From the NCBI RefSeq assembly GCF_900187385.1, contig NZ_FYEY01000001.1, positions 2,852,001 to 2,916,000 of the forward strand: 64,000 bases of DNA, in the 5' to 3' direction. Shown one piece after another: positions 47,521 through 54,774 of the stretch (the first letter of the stretch is position 1; every line of letters starts with the position of its first letter). The DNA comes from Streptomyces sp. 2114.4. Its GTDB lineage: Bacteria > Actinomycetota > Actinomycetes > Streptomycetales > Streptomycetaceae. The translations under genes and the position numbers were made by a program. The notes beneath the pieces were generated by a model. The model saw only the letters and a program-made list of their open reading frames with translations. It was not told the origin of the DNA and did no database searches.

Positions 47521-49059
47521 TCACGCCCGCTCGGGTCGCAACCGGCTTGTGACCCCCGCGCCGGCCAAAGCCACCACCGCCATCGCCGCGAACACCGCCG
47601 CGAAGGCCGCCGGATGGCTCGCCGAGGCGGCGCCGGCCACGGCCGCGGGGCCGTGCGCCGCGATCGAGCCACCGCCGAAGGCCGCGAACAGCACCCCGCT
47701 GACCCCGACGAACGTGACGTTCCCCAGCGCGTCCGACATCTGCAGGGACGCGGAGTTGCTGCCCGCCTCCTCGGGACGGGAGAGCTTCAGCAGCAGGACG
47801 CCGCCGCTGGAGATGTTCAGGCCCATCCCGAACCCGCCGACCGTCCAGGCCACCGCGACGATCGCGACGGGCACCGAGTCGAGCAGCGCCAGCGGCACCG
47901 TCACGATGGCCGCCGCCAGCAGCACCATGCCCAGGCCCATAAGCCGCTCCCGGTACGGCTCCAGACGCGGCCGGCTCTGGACGTACGAGCCCAGCGCCCA
48001 GGTCAGTCCGCCGCCGGTGAGGGAGAGACCGGCGAGGGTGGGGGACAGCCCGCGCTGGGTCACCAGCATCAGCGGGATGAAGCTCTCGGAGCCGACCAGC
48101 GCCCCGGCGGCCAGACCGCGCATCAGCACGACGCTCGGCAGACCGCGCCCCGCGCGGAAGGTGCCGCGCGGCAGCAGCCGGACGATGCCCGGTACCAGCA
48201 GGGCCAGTCCGGCGGCCGCGGGCGCCGCCGCGAACCAGGCCGGGTGCTGGCCCGCGTACTGCAGCAGGCAGGCGCCCACGGCGGCGGCCAGGGCGAGCAG
48301 GCAGCGCCGGTTGCCCAGCACCTGGCGGGCGCCGCCGCCCGGACCCGGCGGCGTACGGGGCAGCTTGCGCAGCGCGGGCAGCATCACCGCGAGCGGCAGC
48401 AGTATCAGTACCGGGATGGCGAGGAAGACCCAGCGCCAGCCGAGCTGTTCGGTGACGGTCCCGGCGACCAGCGGGCCCACGATCACCGGCACCACCCAGG
48501 CCGCCGAGAACGCCGCCATGATCGACGGGCGCAGCCGGTCGGGGTAGGCGCGGCCCACGACCACATACAGCGAGACCACCACCATCCCGCCGCCGATGCC
48601 CTGCACCCCGCGGCCCGCGACGAACATCCCCATGCTCTGCGCACCGCCCGCGACCAGCAGCCCCGCCCCGAACGCGGCGATCCCGGCGAACAGCGGCGCC
48701 AGCGGCCCGCGCCGGTCGCTCCACTCCCCCGCGAGCGCCATCGCGAACAGGCTCGCCGTGAAGTAGGCGGAGAACGCGAAGGCGTACAGACCGATCCCGT
48801 CCAGGGCGCGGGCGGCGACCGGCATCGCGGTGTTCACGGCAATCGCCTCGAAGGCGACGACCGAGACCACGGAGATGATGCCGAAGGTGAGCGCGCGGTG
48901 GGCCCGGCCGAGGATGCCGCCGGTGCCGGGCGGGGCGTCGGCCGGGTCGTCGGCCCGTTCGTCGGCCCGTTCGTCGGCCCGTTCGTTGGCCGGCGGGGCG
49001 AGTTCGGTGTCGGTGCCGGGGAACGGGTCGGCGCTGCGGCGGGGGCGATCAGCGGTCAT
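47521..49059 (-). CDS. MFS multidrug-type exporter
   Basis: A 512-residue major facilitator with about 14 helices (DHA2-like). Motif A is AGEWSDRRGPLAPL near residue 90, and VAGRGVQGIGGGMVVVSLYV precedes motif C-like WVVPVIVGPLVAGTV. The hydrophilic N-terminal 45 residues include a short ERADERADERADD repeat from a 12-base DNA repeat. The ATG at 49059 is preferred; the earlier extension is poor. Substrate unknown; drug or metabolite export is usual. No regulator is adjacent. Confidence 0.88.
   Translation of the reverse strand: MTADRPRRSADPFPGTDTELAPPANERADERADERADDPADAPPGTGGILGRAHRALTFGIISVVSVVAFEAIAVNTAMPVAARALDGIGLYAFAFSAYFTASLFAMALAGEWSDRRGPLAPLFAGIAAFGAGLLVAGGAQSMGMFVAGRGVQGIGGGMVVVSLYVVVGRAYPDRLRPSIMAAFSAAWVVPVIVGPLVAGTVTEQLGWRWVFLAIPVLILLPLAVMLPALRKLPRTPPGPGGGARQVLGNRRCLLALAAAVGACLLQYAGQHPAWFAAAPAAAGLALLVPGIVRLLPRGTFRAGRGLPSVVLMRGLAAGALVGSESFIPLMLVTQRGLSPTLAGLSLTGGGLTWALGSYVQSRPRLEPYRERLMGLGMVLLAAAIVTVPLALLDSVPVAIVAVAWTVGGFGMGLNISSGGVLLLKLSRPEEAGSNSASLQMSDALGNVTFVGVSGVLFAAFGGGSIAAHGPAAVAGAASASHPAAFAAVFAAMAVVALAGAGVTSRLRPERA
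48950..48992. repeat. 12-bp repeat inside MFS gene
   Basis: GGCCCGTTCGTC repeated three to four times, coding for the ERAD repeats at the exporter N-terminus. Slippage-prone; length may differ between strains. Confidence 0.7.
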
Positions 49060-49186
49060 CGAGCCAGCGTAAGGGCCGTACGACGGCGGTGCCCCTGTCC
49101 GGAGACGGGAACCGGGTCGTCCAAAGGACCTACGCCGCGGGGCCGGGGGCGGGCGGGGCGGCCCCGCGGCCCGGCAGGCCCGCAGC

Positions 49187-49226
49187 CCGGCACTCCGGCA
49201 CTCCGGCACTCCGGCACTCCGGCACC
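49187..49226. repeat. 8-bp tandem repeats
   Basis: CACTCCGG repeated four times in the gap between the divergent MFS exporter and hydrolase genes. It sits about 50 bases before the hydrolase start and could alter promoter spacing. Confidence 0.7.
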
Positions 49227-49276
49227 ACACAACACGGACCAGCCGTACATCGCCCGCCGTCGGGCAGGCTGTCCTT

Positions 49277-50140
49277 ATGCCGCACTTCCGCACGTACGAC
49301 GACGCCGAGCTCCGCTACCGCGTGCTCGGCCCGGCCGACTCGCCCCTGCCGCCCCTGGTGTGTCTGGCCGGCGGCCCCGGACGGGATGCCGCGTACCTGG
49401 GCGACCTCGGCGGGATGAGCGCACACCGGCAGCTGATCCTTCCGGACAGCCGCGGCACCGGCGCCTCCCCGGCCGCCGCCGACCCGTCCCGTTACGCCTT
49501 CCCGCAGCTCGCCGAGGATGTCGAGGCGCTGCGTGCGCACCTGGGCCTGGAGCGGTTCGCCCTGCTCGCGCACGACGCGGGGGCCGCGGTCGCCCAGGCG
49601 TACGCGGCGAGGCACCCGCAGCGGCTGACCCGGCTGGTCCTGGTCTGCCCCGGTTCCCGGCTGCAGGGCGAACTCCCGGACGACGCACGGGAGATCTTCG
49701 CCGCACGCGAGCACGAGCAGTGGTGGCCGGAGGCCTCGGCGGCGGTGCGGCAACTGGCCGAGACATCCGATATGGACGAGGTGCGGGCCCTGCTGTTCGC
49801 CGCCGCGCCGCTCGGCTACGGCCGCTGGGAGGAGCCGCAGCGGGCCCATGCCTCCACGGAGGGCGAGCAGTTGGGGCCGGTACCGCGGGCCGGCTTCTGG
49901 CAGGGCGTGGACGAACAACTGCGAGAGGCGCTGGCGTCCGGGCTGAGTGAGGTGAGCTGCCCCGTGCTGGTGGTGACCGGTGACCGCGACGGGGTGACGG
50001 GCATGCGCGCCGGCGAGCTGGTGGCCGAGTCGTTCCCCGACGCACGGGTCCGGCCGCTGCACGGGGTGGGCCACTACCCGTGGGTCGACGCCCCGGAGCT
50101 GTTCGGGCCGGCCGTGGAGGAGTTCCTGCACGCGGCCTGA
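49277..50140 (+). CDS. Alpha/beta hydrolase with Asp at the nucleophile position
   Basis: A 287-residue alpha/beta-hydrolase. The oxyanion region is LVCLAGGPGRDAAYLGDLGG (proline-iminopeptidase style), and SRGTGASPAAADPSRYAF follows. The nucleophile elbow is FALLAHDAGAAVAQAYAARH: the residue normally Ser in GxSxG is Asp, as in haloalkane dehalogenases and epoxide hydrolases. The acid is in VVTGDRDGVTG and the His in LHGVGHYPWVDAP. Monomeric cytoplasmic enzyme; substrate unknown. It lies upstream of tRNA-Cys in the same direction. Confidence 0.88.
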   Translation: MPHFRTYDDAELRYRVLGPADSPLPPLVCLAGGPGRDAAYLGDLGGMSAHRQLILPDSRGTGASPAAADPSRYAFPQLAEDVEALRAHLGLERFALLAHDAGAAVAQAYAARHPQRLTRLVLVCPGSRLQGELPDDAREIFAAREHEQWWPEASAAVRQLAETSDMDEVRALLFAAAPLGYGRWEEPQRAHASTEGEQLGPVPRAGFWQGVDEQLREALASGLSEVSCPVLVVTGDRDGVTGMRAGELVAESFPDARVRPLHGVGHYPWVDAPELFGPAVEEFLHAA

Positions 50141-50280
50141 GCGGCCACCCCACCGGAGCCCCCTTCATGAACGGCACGTTGCCCCGCGTTGCCCCGTATT
50201 GCAGCTTCACGCCACTTCGCTCCGCACTCTTGCCGAACACCCCACCACGCGGCATACAGTCAGGTTCAGCACACCAACCC

Positions 50281-50352
50281 GGCCGTGTGCCCGAGTGGTT
50301 CAGGGGCTCGCCTGCAAAGCGAGTGACGTGGGTTCGAATCCCGCCACGGCCT
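50281..50352 (+). tRNA. tRNA-Cys (GCA)
   Basis: Acceptor GGCCGTG pairs with CACGGCC, discriminator T73 as expected for Cys. Anticodon arm CTCGC-CTGCAAA-GCGAG gives anticodon GCA. T loop is GGGTTCGAATCCC-like. CCA is not encoded. A strong terminator follows. Confidence 0.93.
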
Positions 50353-50373
50353 CTCTTGCCTGCCCAGGAAAAA

Positions 50374-50410
50374 CGAAAGGGCGGCACCTCGGCGAGGTGC
50401 CGCCCTTTCG
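50374..50410. terminator. Terminator after tRNA-Cys
   Basis: An 18-bp perfect stem, CGAAAGGGCGGCACCTCG with CGAGGTGCCGCCCTTTCG, starting 22 bases after the tRNA. Confidence 0.88.
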
Positions 50411-50768
50411 GCTGTCCAGGCACATCAACATCACTCGCCCGGACACGAGGGAGCAGAAATTACGCTCGACACACCGATAGATATTTGATCCCTGGTAGGA
50501 ACATCGTGCGAGCGTGCTCGCACACAGCTCCGCCACAGGAGACGGTGCCGCCACGGACCCCTGCCCCTCCGGCGATTGCTAGGGGAGAGCGCAGTTGATG
50601 AGCTAGTCCGGACAGTGGTGAAGGACACTTGTAGTGGCGCTGGGCTACTCGCGGTCTACTGGTGGACGCATCGGTGAGTGGCCACCGGTGCACTCCACGG
50701 CCTCCAAAGGCGGTCTGCGTGTCAGTAGCCGGCCGTAACCTGACCCCCATACAACTTGAGGGGGATCG
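50411..50768. other. Gap between tRNA-Cys and DUF4365 gene
   Basis: 358 bases, visibly less GC-rich than the flanks, with a GTGCGAGCGTGCTCGCAC inverted repeat at 50507-50524. No integrase, repeat of the tRNA end or gene is recognised. It may hold the promoter of the following gene and could be the edge of an acquired segment. Confidence 0.45.
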
Positions 50769-51536
50769 ATGCCGAGGGTGCCCGAGAGCCGTCGTATTGG
50801 ACGCATGGCGGTGAATGAGCTGCGTGCTCTGCTGGAGCGGCACGGCCACATCGTGCAGGAGATCGATGGTGGTAACGACCACGGCGAGGATCTGCACGTC
50901 ACCTTCGTCCAGAACGGGCAGCGGACAGAGGATTCCGTAGCCGTGCAAGTGAAGGGCGGGGTTTCGACCCGGACCAGACGCGGGCACCGCGTCCCAGTCG
51001 GCGATCACGGAGACAACTGGCGCGATGGCACCCTGCCCGTGCTGTGCGTAGTCCACGATGCCGAGAGGGGCGGCCTCTTCTGGGCCAATGCGACCCGTCA
51101 ACTTCGTCGAGCCAGGGCGCTACGCAAAACGGCGAAGTCCATCGTCGTGTCCCGGGAGTCAGTACTGAACGACGCGAGCCTCAGCACGTTCGTGCAAGGC
51201 ATGCGGCACTACCTGGCTCGGGAACGCGAGGGAGTCGGAAGGTGGGCAGACATGGCCGATGTCGAATTCGCCCCGGACGACATCGTCAAACCCTTCGAGA
51301 ACGAGGTCTATGAACCCATGGTGTTCTGGCAGCGCCGCGGCCAGCCTTACGCGGTCCTGCTCCACCACGATCTTGACTGGGAGCCAGTGCCCATCCAGGA
51401 GGAGATGCTCCGCTTTTGGCCGATCCCGTCAGTCGGCCAAGTCATCCTCGACATCGCGGAAGCACACTGGCTGATGGGCTGCTTCAAATCCACGGAGTGG
51501 TGGCGGCGGCCGATCGAGCAGCCCGACTCCGCCTGA
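50769..51536 (+). CDS. DUF4365 (PDDEXK-like) protein
   Basis: A 255-residue protein. The N-terminal half matches DUF4365, a restriction-endonuclease-like fold: an early Glu in AVNELRALLERHG, the Asp in GNDHGEDLHVTFVQ and the QVKGG motif (QxK) in SVAVQVKGGVSTRTRRG. The rest includes WRDGTLPVLCVVHDAERGGL. The C-terminal half is not recognised and has a Trp-rich end. ATG at 50769 follows GAGGGGGATCG. GC content and codon use are lower than in core genes, and it sits beside tRNA-Cys, suggesting lateral transfer. Possible defence role; no partner found. Confidence 0.82.
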   Translation: MPRVPESRRIGRMAVNELRALLERHGHIVQEIDGGNDHGEDLHVTFVQNGQRTEDSVAVQVKGGVSTRTRRGHRVPVGDHGDNWRDGTLPVLCVVHDAERGGLFWANATRQLRRARALRKTAKSIVVSRESVLNDASLSTFVQGMRHYLAREREGVGRWADMADVEFAPDDIVKPFENEVYEPMVFWQRRGQPYAVLLHHDLDWEPVPIQEEMLRFWPIPSVGQVILDIAEAHWLMGCFKSTEWWRRPIEQPDSA

Positions 51537-51710
51537 CCATCACACGGCAACGCCTCCGCCTGTGAGCACCACCCGCAGTGAGGCATCGCCGTCTCAGTTT
51601 CCGTCTCGTTCATCGCCGTACGCGGGCGTCCGAAGCATGGCCACACCGACGGTCTGACGCCTCTCGCGCTCCTTGCCCCCAAGCCCCTGCCTCTCCGGCT
51701 CGGAGCATGC

Positions 51711-52139
51711 TCAGTCGATGCAGAACTCGTTGCCCTCGATGTCCAGCATCGGGATGCACGAATCCTCGCCGTCATACAGCGTTTGCACGTGTACCGCGCC
51801 GAGCGGGATCAGTCGTGCGCATTCGGCCTCGAGTGCGGCGAGGCGTTCTTCACCCACGAGTCCGGTGCCGACCCGCACGTCGAGATGCAGCCGGTTCTTG
51901 GCGGCCTTTCCTTCAGGGACCCGCTGGAAGTACAGTCGCGGGCCCACTCCTGAGGGATCACTGCAGGCGAACCAGGAATCCCTCTGCTCGGGTGGCTGCG
52001 AGCGCCGGAAATCGTCCCACGTGGCAAACCCCTCCGGGGGCGGCGGTACGACGTAGCCCAACACCTCGCACCAGAAACGAGCGAGGCGCTCAGGTTCTGC
52101 GCAGTCAAAGGTGACTTGGAACTTCTTGGTCGCGGGCAT
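51711..52139 (-). CDS. VOC superfamily (glyoxalase-like) protein
   Basis: A 142-residue protein of the glyoxalase/bleomycin-resistance fold, in the group with FQVTFDCAEPERLARFWCEVLGY at the start and KNRLHLDVRVGTGL and MLDIEGNEFCID at the end. The paired beta-alpha-beta-beta-beta modules are visible. Likely metal ligands include the His in RLHLDV and Glu near the end. The specific activity is unknown. It lies between the DUF4365 gene and the dehydrogenase-like operon and is less GC-rich than the latter. Confidence 0.88.
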   Translation of the reverse strand: MPATKKFQVTFDCAEPERLARFWCEVLGYVVPPPPEGFATWDDFRRSQPPEQRDSWFACSDPSGVGPRLYFQRVPEGKAAKNRLHLDVRVGTGLVGEERLAALEAECARLIPLGAVHVQTLYDGEDSCIPMLDIEGNEFCID

Positions 52140-52327
52140 CGGCGCAACATACCAGGGGGACGCCGCCTCTCACCGGTGATTCCCAGGGTCCGGTCCTGGC
52201 CAACCACCCTCATGCCACAGGGCGGTTACGAGGCCCCTTGGCGCCCTGGGCGTGCCTCCGCGGGCTCGGCCAGGAGCGAGAGCGGGGCCGGCCTCCCCAA
52301 GGGGAAGCCGGGGCCGCGGACCCCGCC
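52140..52327. other. Short gap after dehydrogenase operon
   Basis: 188 bases between the Mo-subunit stop and the VOC start. GC-rich near the operon end with a CCGGCCTCCCC/GGGGAAGCCGGGG inverted repeat near 52290-52315, a possible terminator of the operon. Confidence 0.45.
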
Positions 52328-54670
52328 TCAAGCCCCCTGCTGCTGCACCACCTGGGCCACCGCCGCCTGGGGGCGGATCGGGAGGCGGCCGATGGGGCGG
52401 CCGGTGGCGGCGCGGACCGCGGAGGCCACGGCGGCCGGTGCGGTGACGACCGGGACCGCGCTGGCGGGCTTGGCGCCGAAGGGGGCGATCACGTCGCGTT
52501 CCTCGACGAGCTTGACGATGCGGATGTCCGGGGCGTCCAGGGCGGTCGGCAGCGCGTAGCCGGTCAGGTCGGGGTGGCGGACCTGACCGCGGGTGGTGCG
52601 CAGGTTCTCCATCAGGGCGGCACCGAGCCCCTGGGTGACCCCGGCCTCGATACGGGACCGCAGCTGGCGGGGGTTGAGCACCCGGCCCACGTCCTGGGCG
52701 ACGGTCATCTCCACGACCCGGATGGTGCCGAGCTCGATGTCGACATCGGCGACACAGCGGATCGCACAGAAGGCGAGACCGACGAACGCGTCGCCCTGGC
52801 CGTTCTCGTCCAGCGGCTCGGTCGGATGCGGGCGGCACTGGGCGGTGGCCCACAGTTCCTTGCCGTCCAGTGCCTCGGCGACGGTGGTGCTGAGCACCCC
52901 GTCGTAGGAGGTGATCTTGCCGTCGTTGATCTGCAGCAGCTCGGTGGACATCCCGAACTTGTGGGCCAGCGGCTGCAGCAGCTGCGTACGGACCATCTTG
53001 GCGGCGCGCTCGACGGCGCCGCCGGAGACCCAGGTGTGCCGCCCGTGACAGGCCGCGCCGGCCGGCGGCTGGTCGGTGTCGACGCCGGCGACATGCACCT
53101 CGTCGACGCCGAGCGTTTCCTGCACGATCTGCCGCGCCAGGGTGGAGAACCCCGATCCGGTCTCGACCGCGGCGCAGATGACGTGGGCCACCGAGCCGCT
53201 GACCTTGACGGTGGCGGTGGAGACCTCGTCGGTGCCCTCGGCGCCGAGCATGTGCACCATGCCCAGCGCGTAGCCGACACCGCGGCGCACCGCGCCCGGT
53301 TCGCCCGCCCCCTCGGGACCGCCCGGCAGCAGCCACTCCGCTTCGGGCGCGTCCTTGGGCAGCTCGGGAAGCGGCGCTTCCTTGACGGCGTGCAGGAGTT
53401 CGGCGACCGGGGCCGGGCAGGTCACCGTCTGCCCCGTGGGCAGCAGGTCACCGGTGGCCATGACGTTGCGCAGCCGGATCTCGTCGGGCTCCAGCCCCAG
53501 CCGGGCGGCCAGCTTGTCCATCTGGCCCTCGTAGGCGGCGCAGACCTGCAGCGCGCCCTCGCCGCGCATATGGCCGGACGGCGGGTTGTTGGTGCGTACC
53601 GCCCAGCCGTCGACCACGGCGTGCGGGACGACGTACGGGCCGCAGGAGAAGGAGACCGCGGCGGCCAGCGCGTCGGCGGAGGTGTCCGCGTAGGCACCGG
53701 CGTCCATCAGGATCTGGGCCTCCACCTTGACCAGCGTGCCGTCGGCGTCCGCATGGTGGCGGTAGCGCAGCAGCGTGGGGTGGCGGTGGGCGTGCGAGAG
53801 GAAGGACTCCTCGCGGGTGGCGGCGAGCTTGACGGGGCAGCCCGTCCGCAGCGCCAGCAGGCCGAGCGGCAGTTGGATGCCGGGGTCCTCGCGGTCGGCG
53901 GTGGCGCCGGGCACACCGGTCACCACGACCTTGACCTGGTCCGGTTCCAGACCGAAGGAGGCGGCGGCGAGATCGCGGTCGGTGTGCGGGTCCGTGGAGG
54001 CGGTGTAGATCTCCACGCCGCCGTCGGGGCGCGGCACCGCGAGCCCGGCCTCGGCCCCGATGGGCGCCGGGTCCTGGCGGCCGATCCGGTAGAGCCCCTC
54101 GACCATCACCTCGCCCACCACATCGGGGTCGCCGAAGCGGAGCGGGATGTGCCGGACGAGGTTGCCGTCCGGGTGCAACGGCTCGGCCTCAAAGGCCAGT
54201 TGGGGGTCGGTGACCGCGTCCTGGATCTCGTACTCGACGGCGATGGCGGCGGCGGCCAGGCGCGCCGTGTCGGGGTGCTCGGCGGCCACCGCGGCGATCG
54301 GCTCACCGTGGTGGCGGACCTCGTCCTTGGCGAAGACCGGGCGGTCGGCCGTGCCCCGGCCGTGCCCCGCGTCGCCGGGGACGTCCTCGTGCGTGACGAC
54401 GACGCGCACGCCGGGCATCTCCGCGGCATGCCGGGTGTCGATCGACAGGATGCGTGCCCGCGGGTGCGGCGAGCGCAGCACCGCGGCCCACAGCAGCCCC
54501 TCGGCCCACAGGTCGGCGGCGTACGGGAAGGTGCCCTCGGCCTTGGCCGGTGCGTCGGCGGGCGGCAGGGACACGCCCAGGCCGCGCAGCGGCTCCTCGG
54601 GGGGGACCGGGACGCCCGCCGCGGGGGTGGTCGCGGTGACGGTGCCCGCGCCGTCGGACGTGCCACTCAT
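52328..54670 (-). CDS. Xanthine-dehydrogenase-like molybdopterin subunit with degenerate active site
   Basis: A 780-residue homologue of the large Moco subunit of xanthine oxidase-family hydroxylases. The N-domain is normal (FPYAADLWAEGLLWAAVLRS, EPIAAVAAEHPDTARLAAAA). The Moco-binding GGGFG loop is missing: where VPGxGGGFG is expected the protein reads GVPGATADREDPG. The catalytic Glu of KGVGE is also missing, replaced by GAKPASAVPVVTAPAA near the C-terminus. MRGEGALQ replaces the usual MRGFGxPQ. Classical hydroxylation is thus unlikely, unless the fold uses other residues. ATG 54670 overlaps the micro-ORF stop (ATGA). Third subunit of the operon. Confidence 0.9.
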   Translation of the reverse strand: MSGTSDGAGTVTATTPAAGVPVPPEEPLRGLGVSLPPADAPAKAEGTFPYAADLWAEGLLWAAVLRSPHPRARILSIDTRHAAEMPGVRVVVTHEDVPGDAGHGRGTADRPVFAKDEVRHHGEPIAAVAAEHPDTARLAAAAIAVEYEIQDAVTDPQLAFEAEPLHPDGNLVRHIPLRFGDPDVVGEVMVEGLYRIGRQDPAPIGAEAGLAVPRPDGGVEIYTASTDPHTDRDLAAASFGLEPDQVKVVVTGVPGATADREDPGIQLPLGLLALRTGCPVKLAATREESFLSHAHRHPTLLRYRHHADADGTLVKVEAQILMDAGAYADTSADALAAAVSFSCGPYVVPHAVVDGWAVRTNNPPSGHMRGEGALQVCAAYEGQMDKLAARLGLEPDEIRLRNVMATGDLLPTGQTVTCPAPVAELLHAVKEAPLPELPKDAPEAEWLLPGGPEGAGEPGAVRRGVGYALGMVHMLGAEGTDEVSTATVKVSGSVAHVICAAVETGSGFSTLARQIVQETLGVDEVHVAGVDTDQPPAGAACHGRHTWVSGGAVERAAKMVRTQLLQPLAHKFGMSTELLQINDGKITSYDGVLSTTVAEALDGKELWATAQCRPHPTEPLDENGQGDAFVGLAFCAIRCVADVDIELGTIRVVEMTVAQDVGRVLNPRQLRSRIEAGVTQGLGAALMENLRTTRGQVRHPDLTGYALPTALDAPDIRIVKLVEERDVIAPFGAKPASAVPVVTAPAAVASAVRAATGRPIGRLPIRPQAAVAQVVQQQGA

Positions 54671-54774
54671 GCCGCCACCTCGCTTCGCCCGGCCTCGCAC
54701 TCGCTCGGCGTGCAGGTCTCGATGTCTGTGCCCCGGCCGCCGGACCGGGGGACCCTCATGCCGCGCTCGTTCAT
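54667..54774 (-). CDS. 35-codon micro-ORF 2 between Fe-S and Mo subunits
   Basis: An ORF of 35 codons not annotated by usual length cut-offs. Its ATG (54774) overlaps the Fe-S subunit stop (ATGA), and its TGA overlaps the Mo-subunit ATG (54670). It begins MNERGMRVPRS and contains DIETCTPSEC. It is about 49 percent identical (17 of 35 positions) to the micro-ORF at 57167-57274. GCGAGGTGGCGGC at its end gives a ribosome site for the Mo subunit. It may be a real small protein or a translational-coupling spacer. Confidence 0.5.
   Translation of the reverse strand: MNERGMRVPRSGGRGTDIETCTPSECEAGRSEVAA

Noticed and set aside
50353..50768. Attachment-site repeat of the tRNA-Cys 3' end
   Set aside because: I searched by eye for a second copy of the T-arm/acceptor sequence downstream and found none in the window.
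50460..51101. 213-codon minus-strand ORF opposite the DUF4365 gene
   Set aside because: Low-quality composition and antisense to a gene with recognised motifs.
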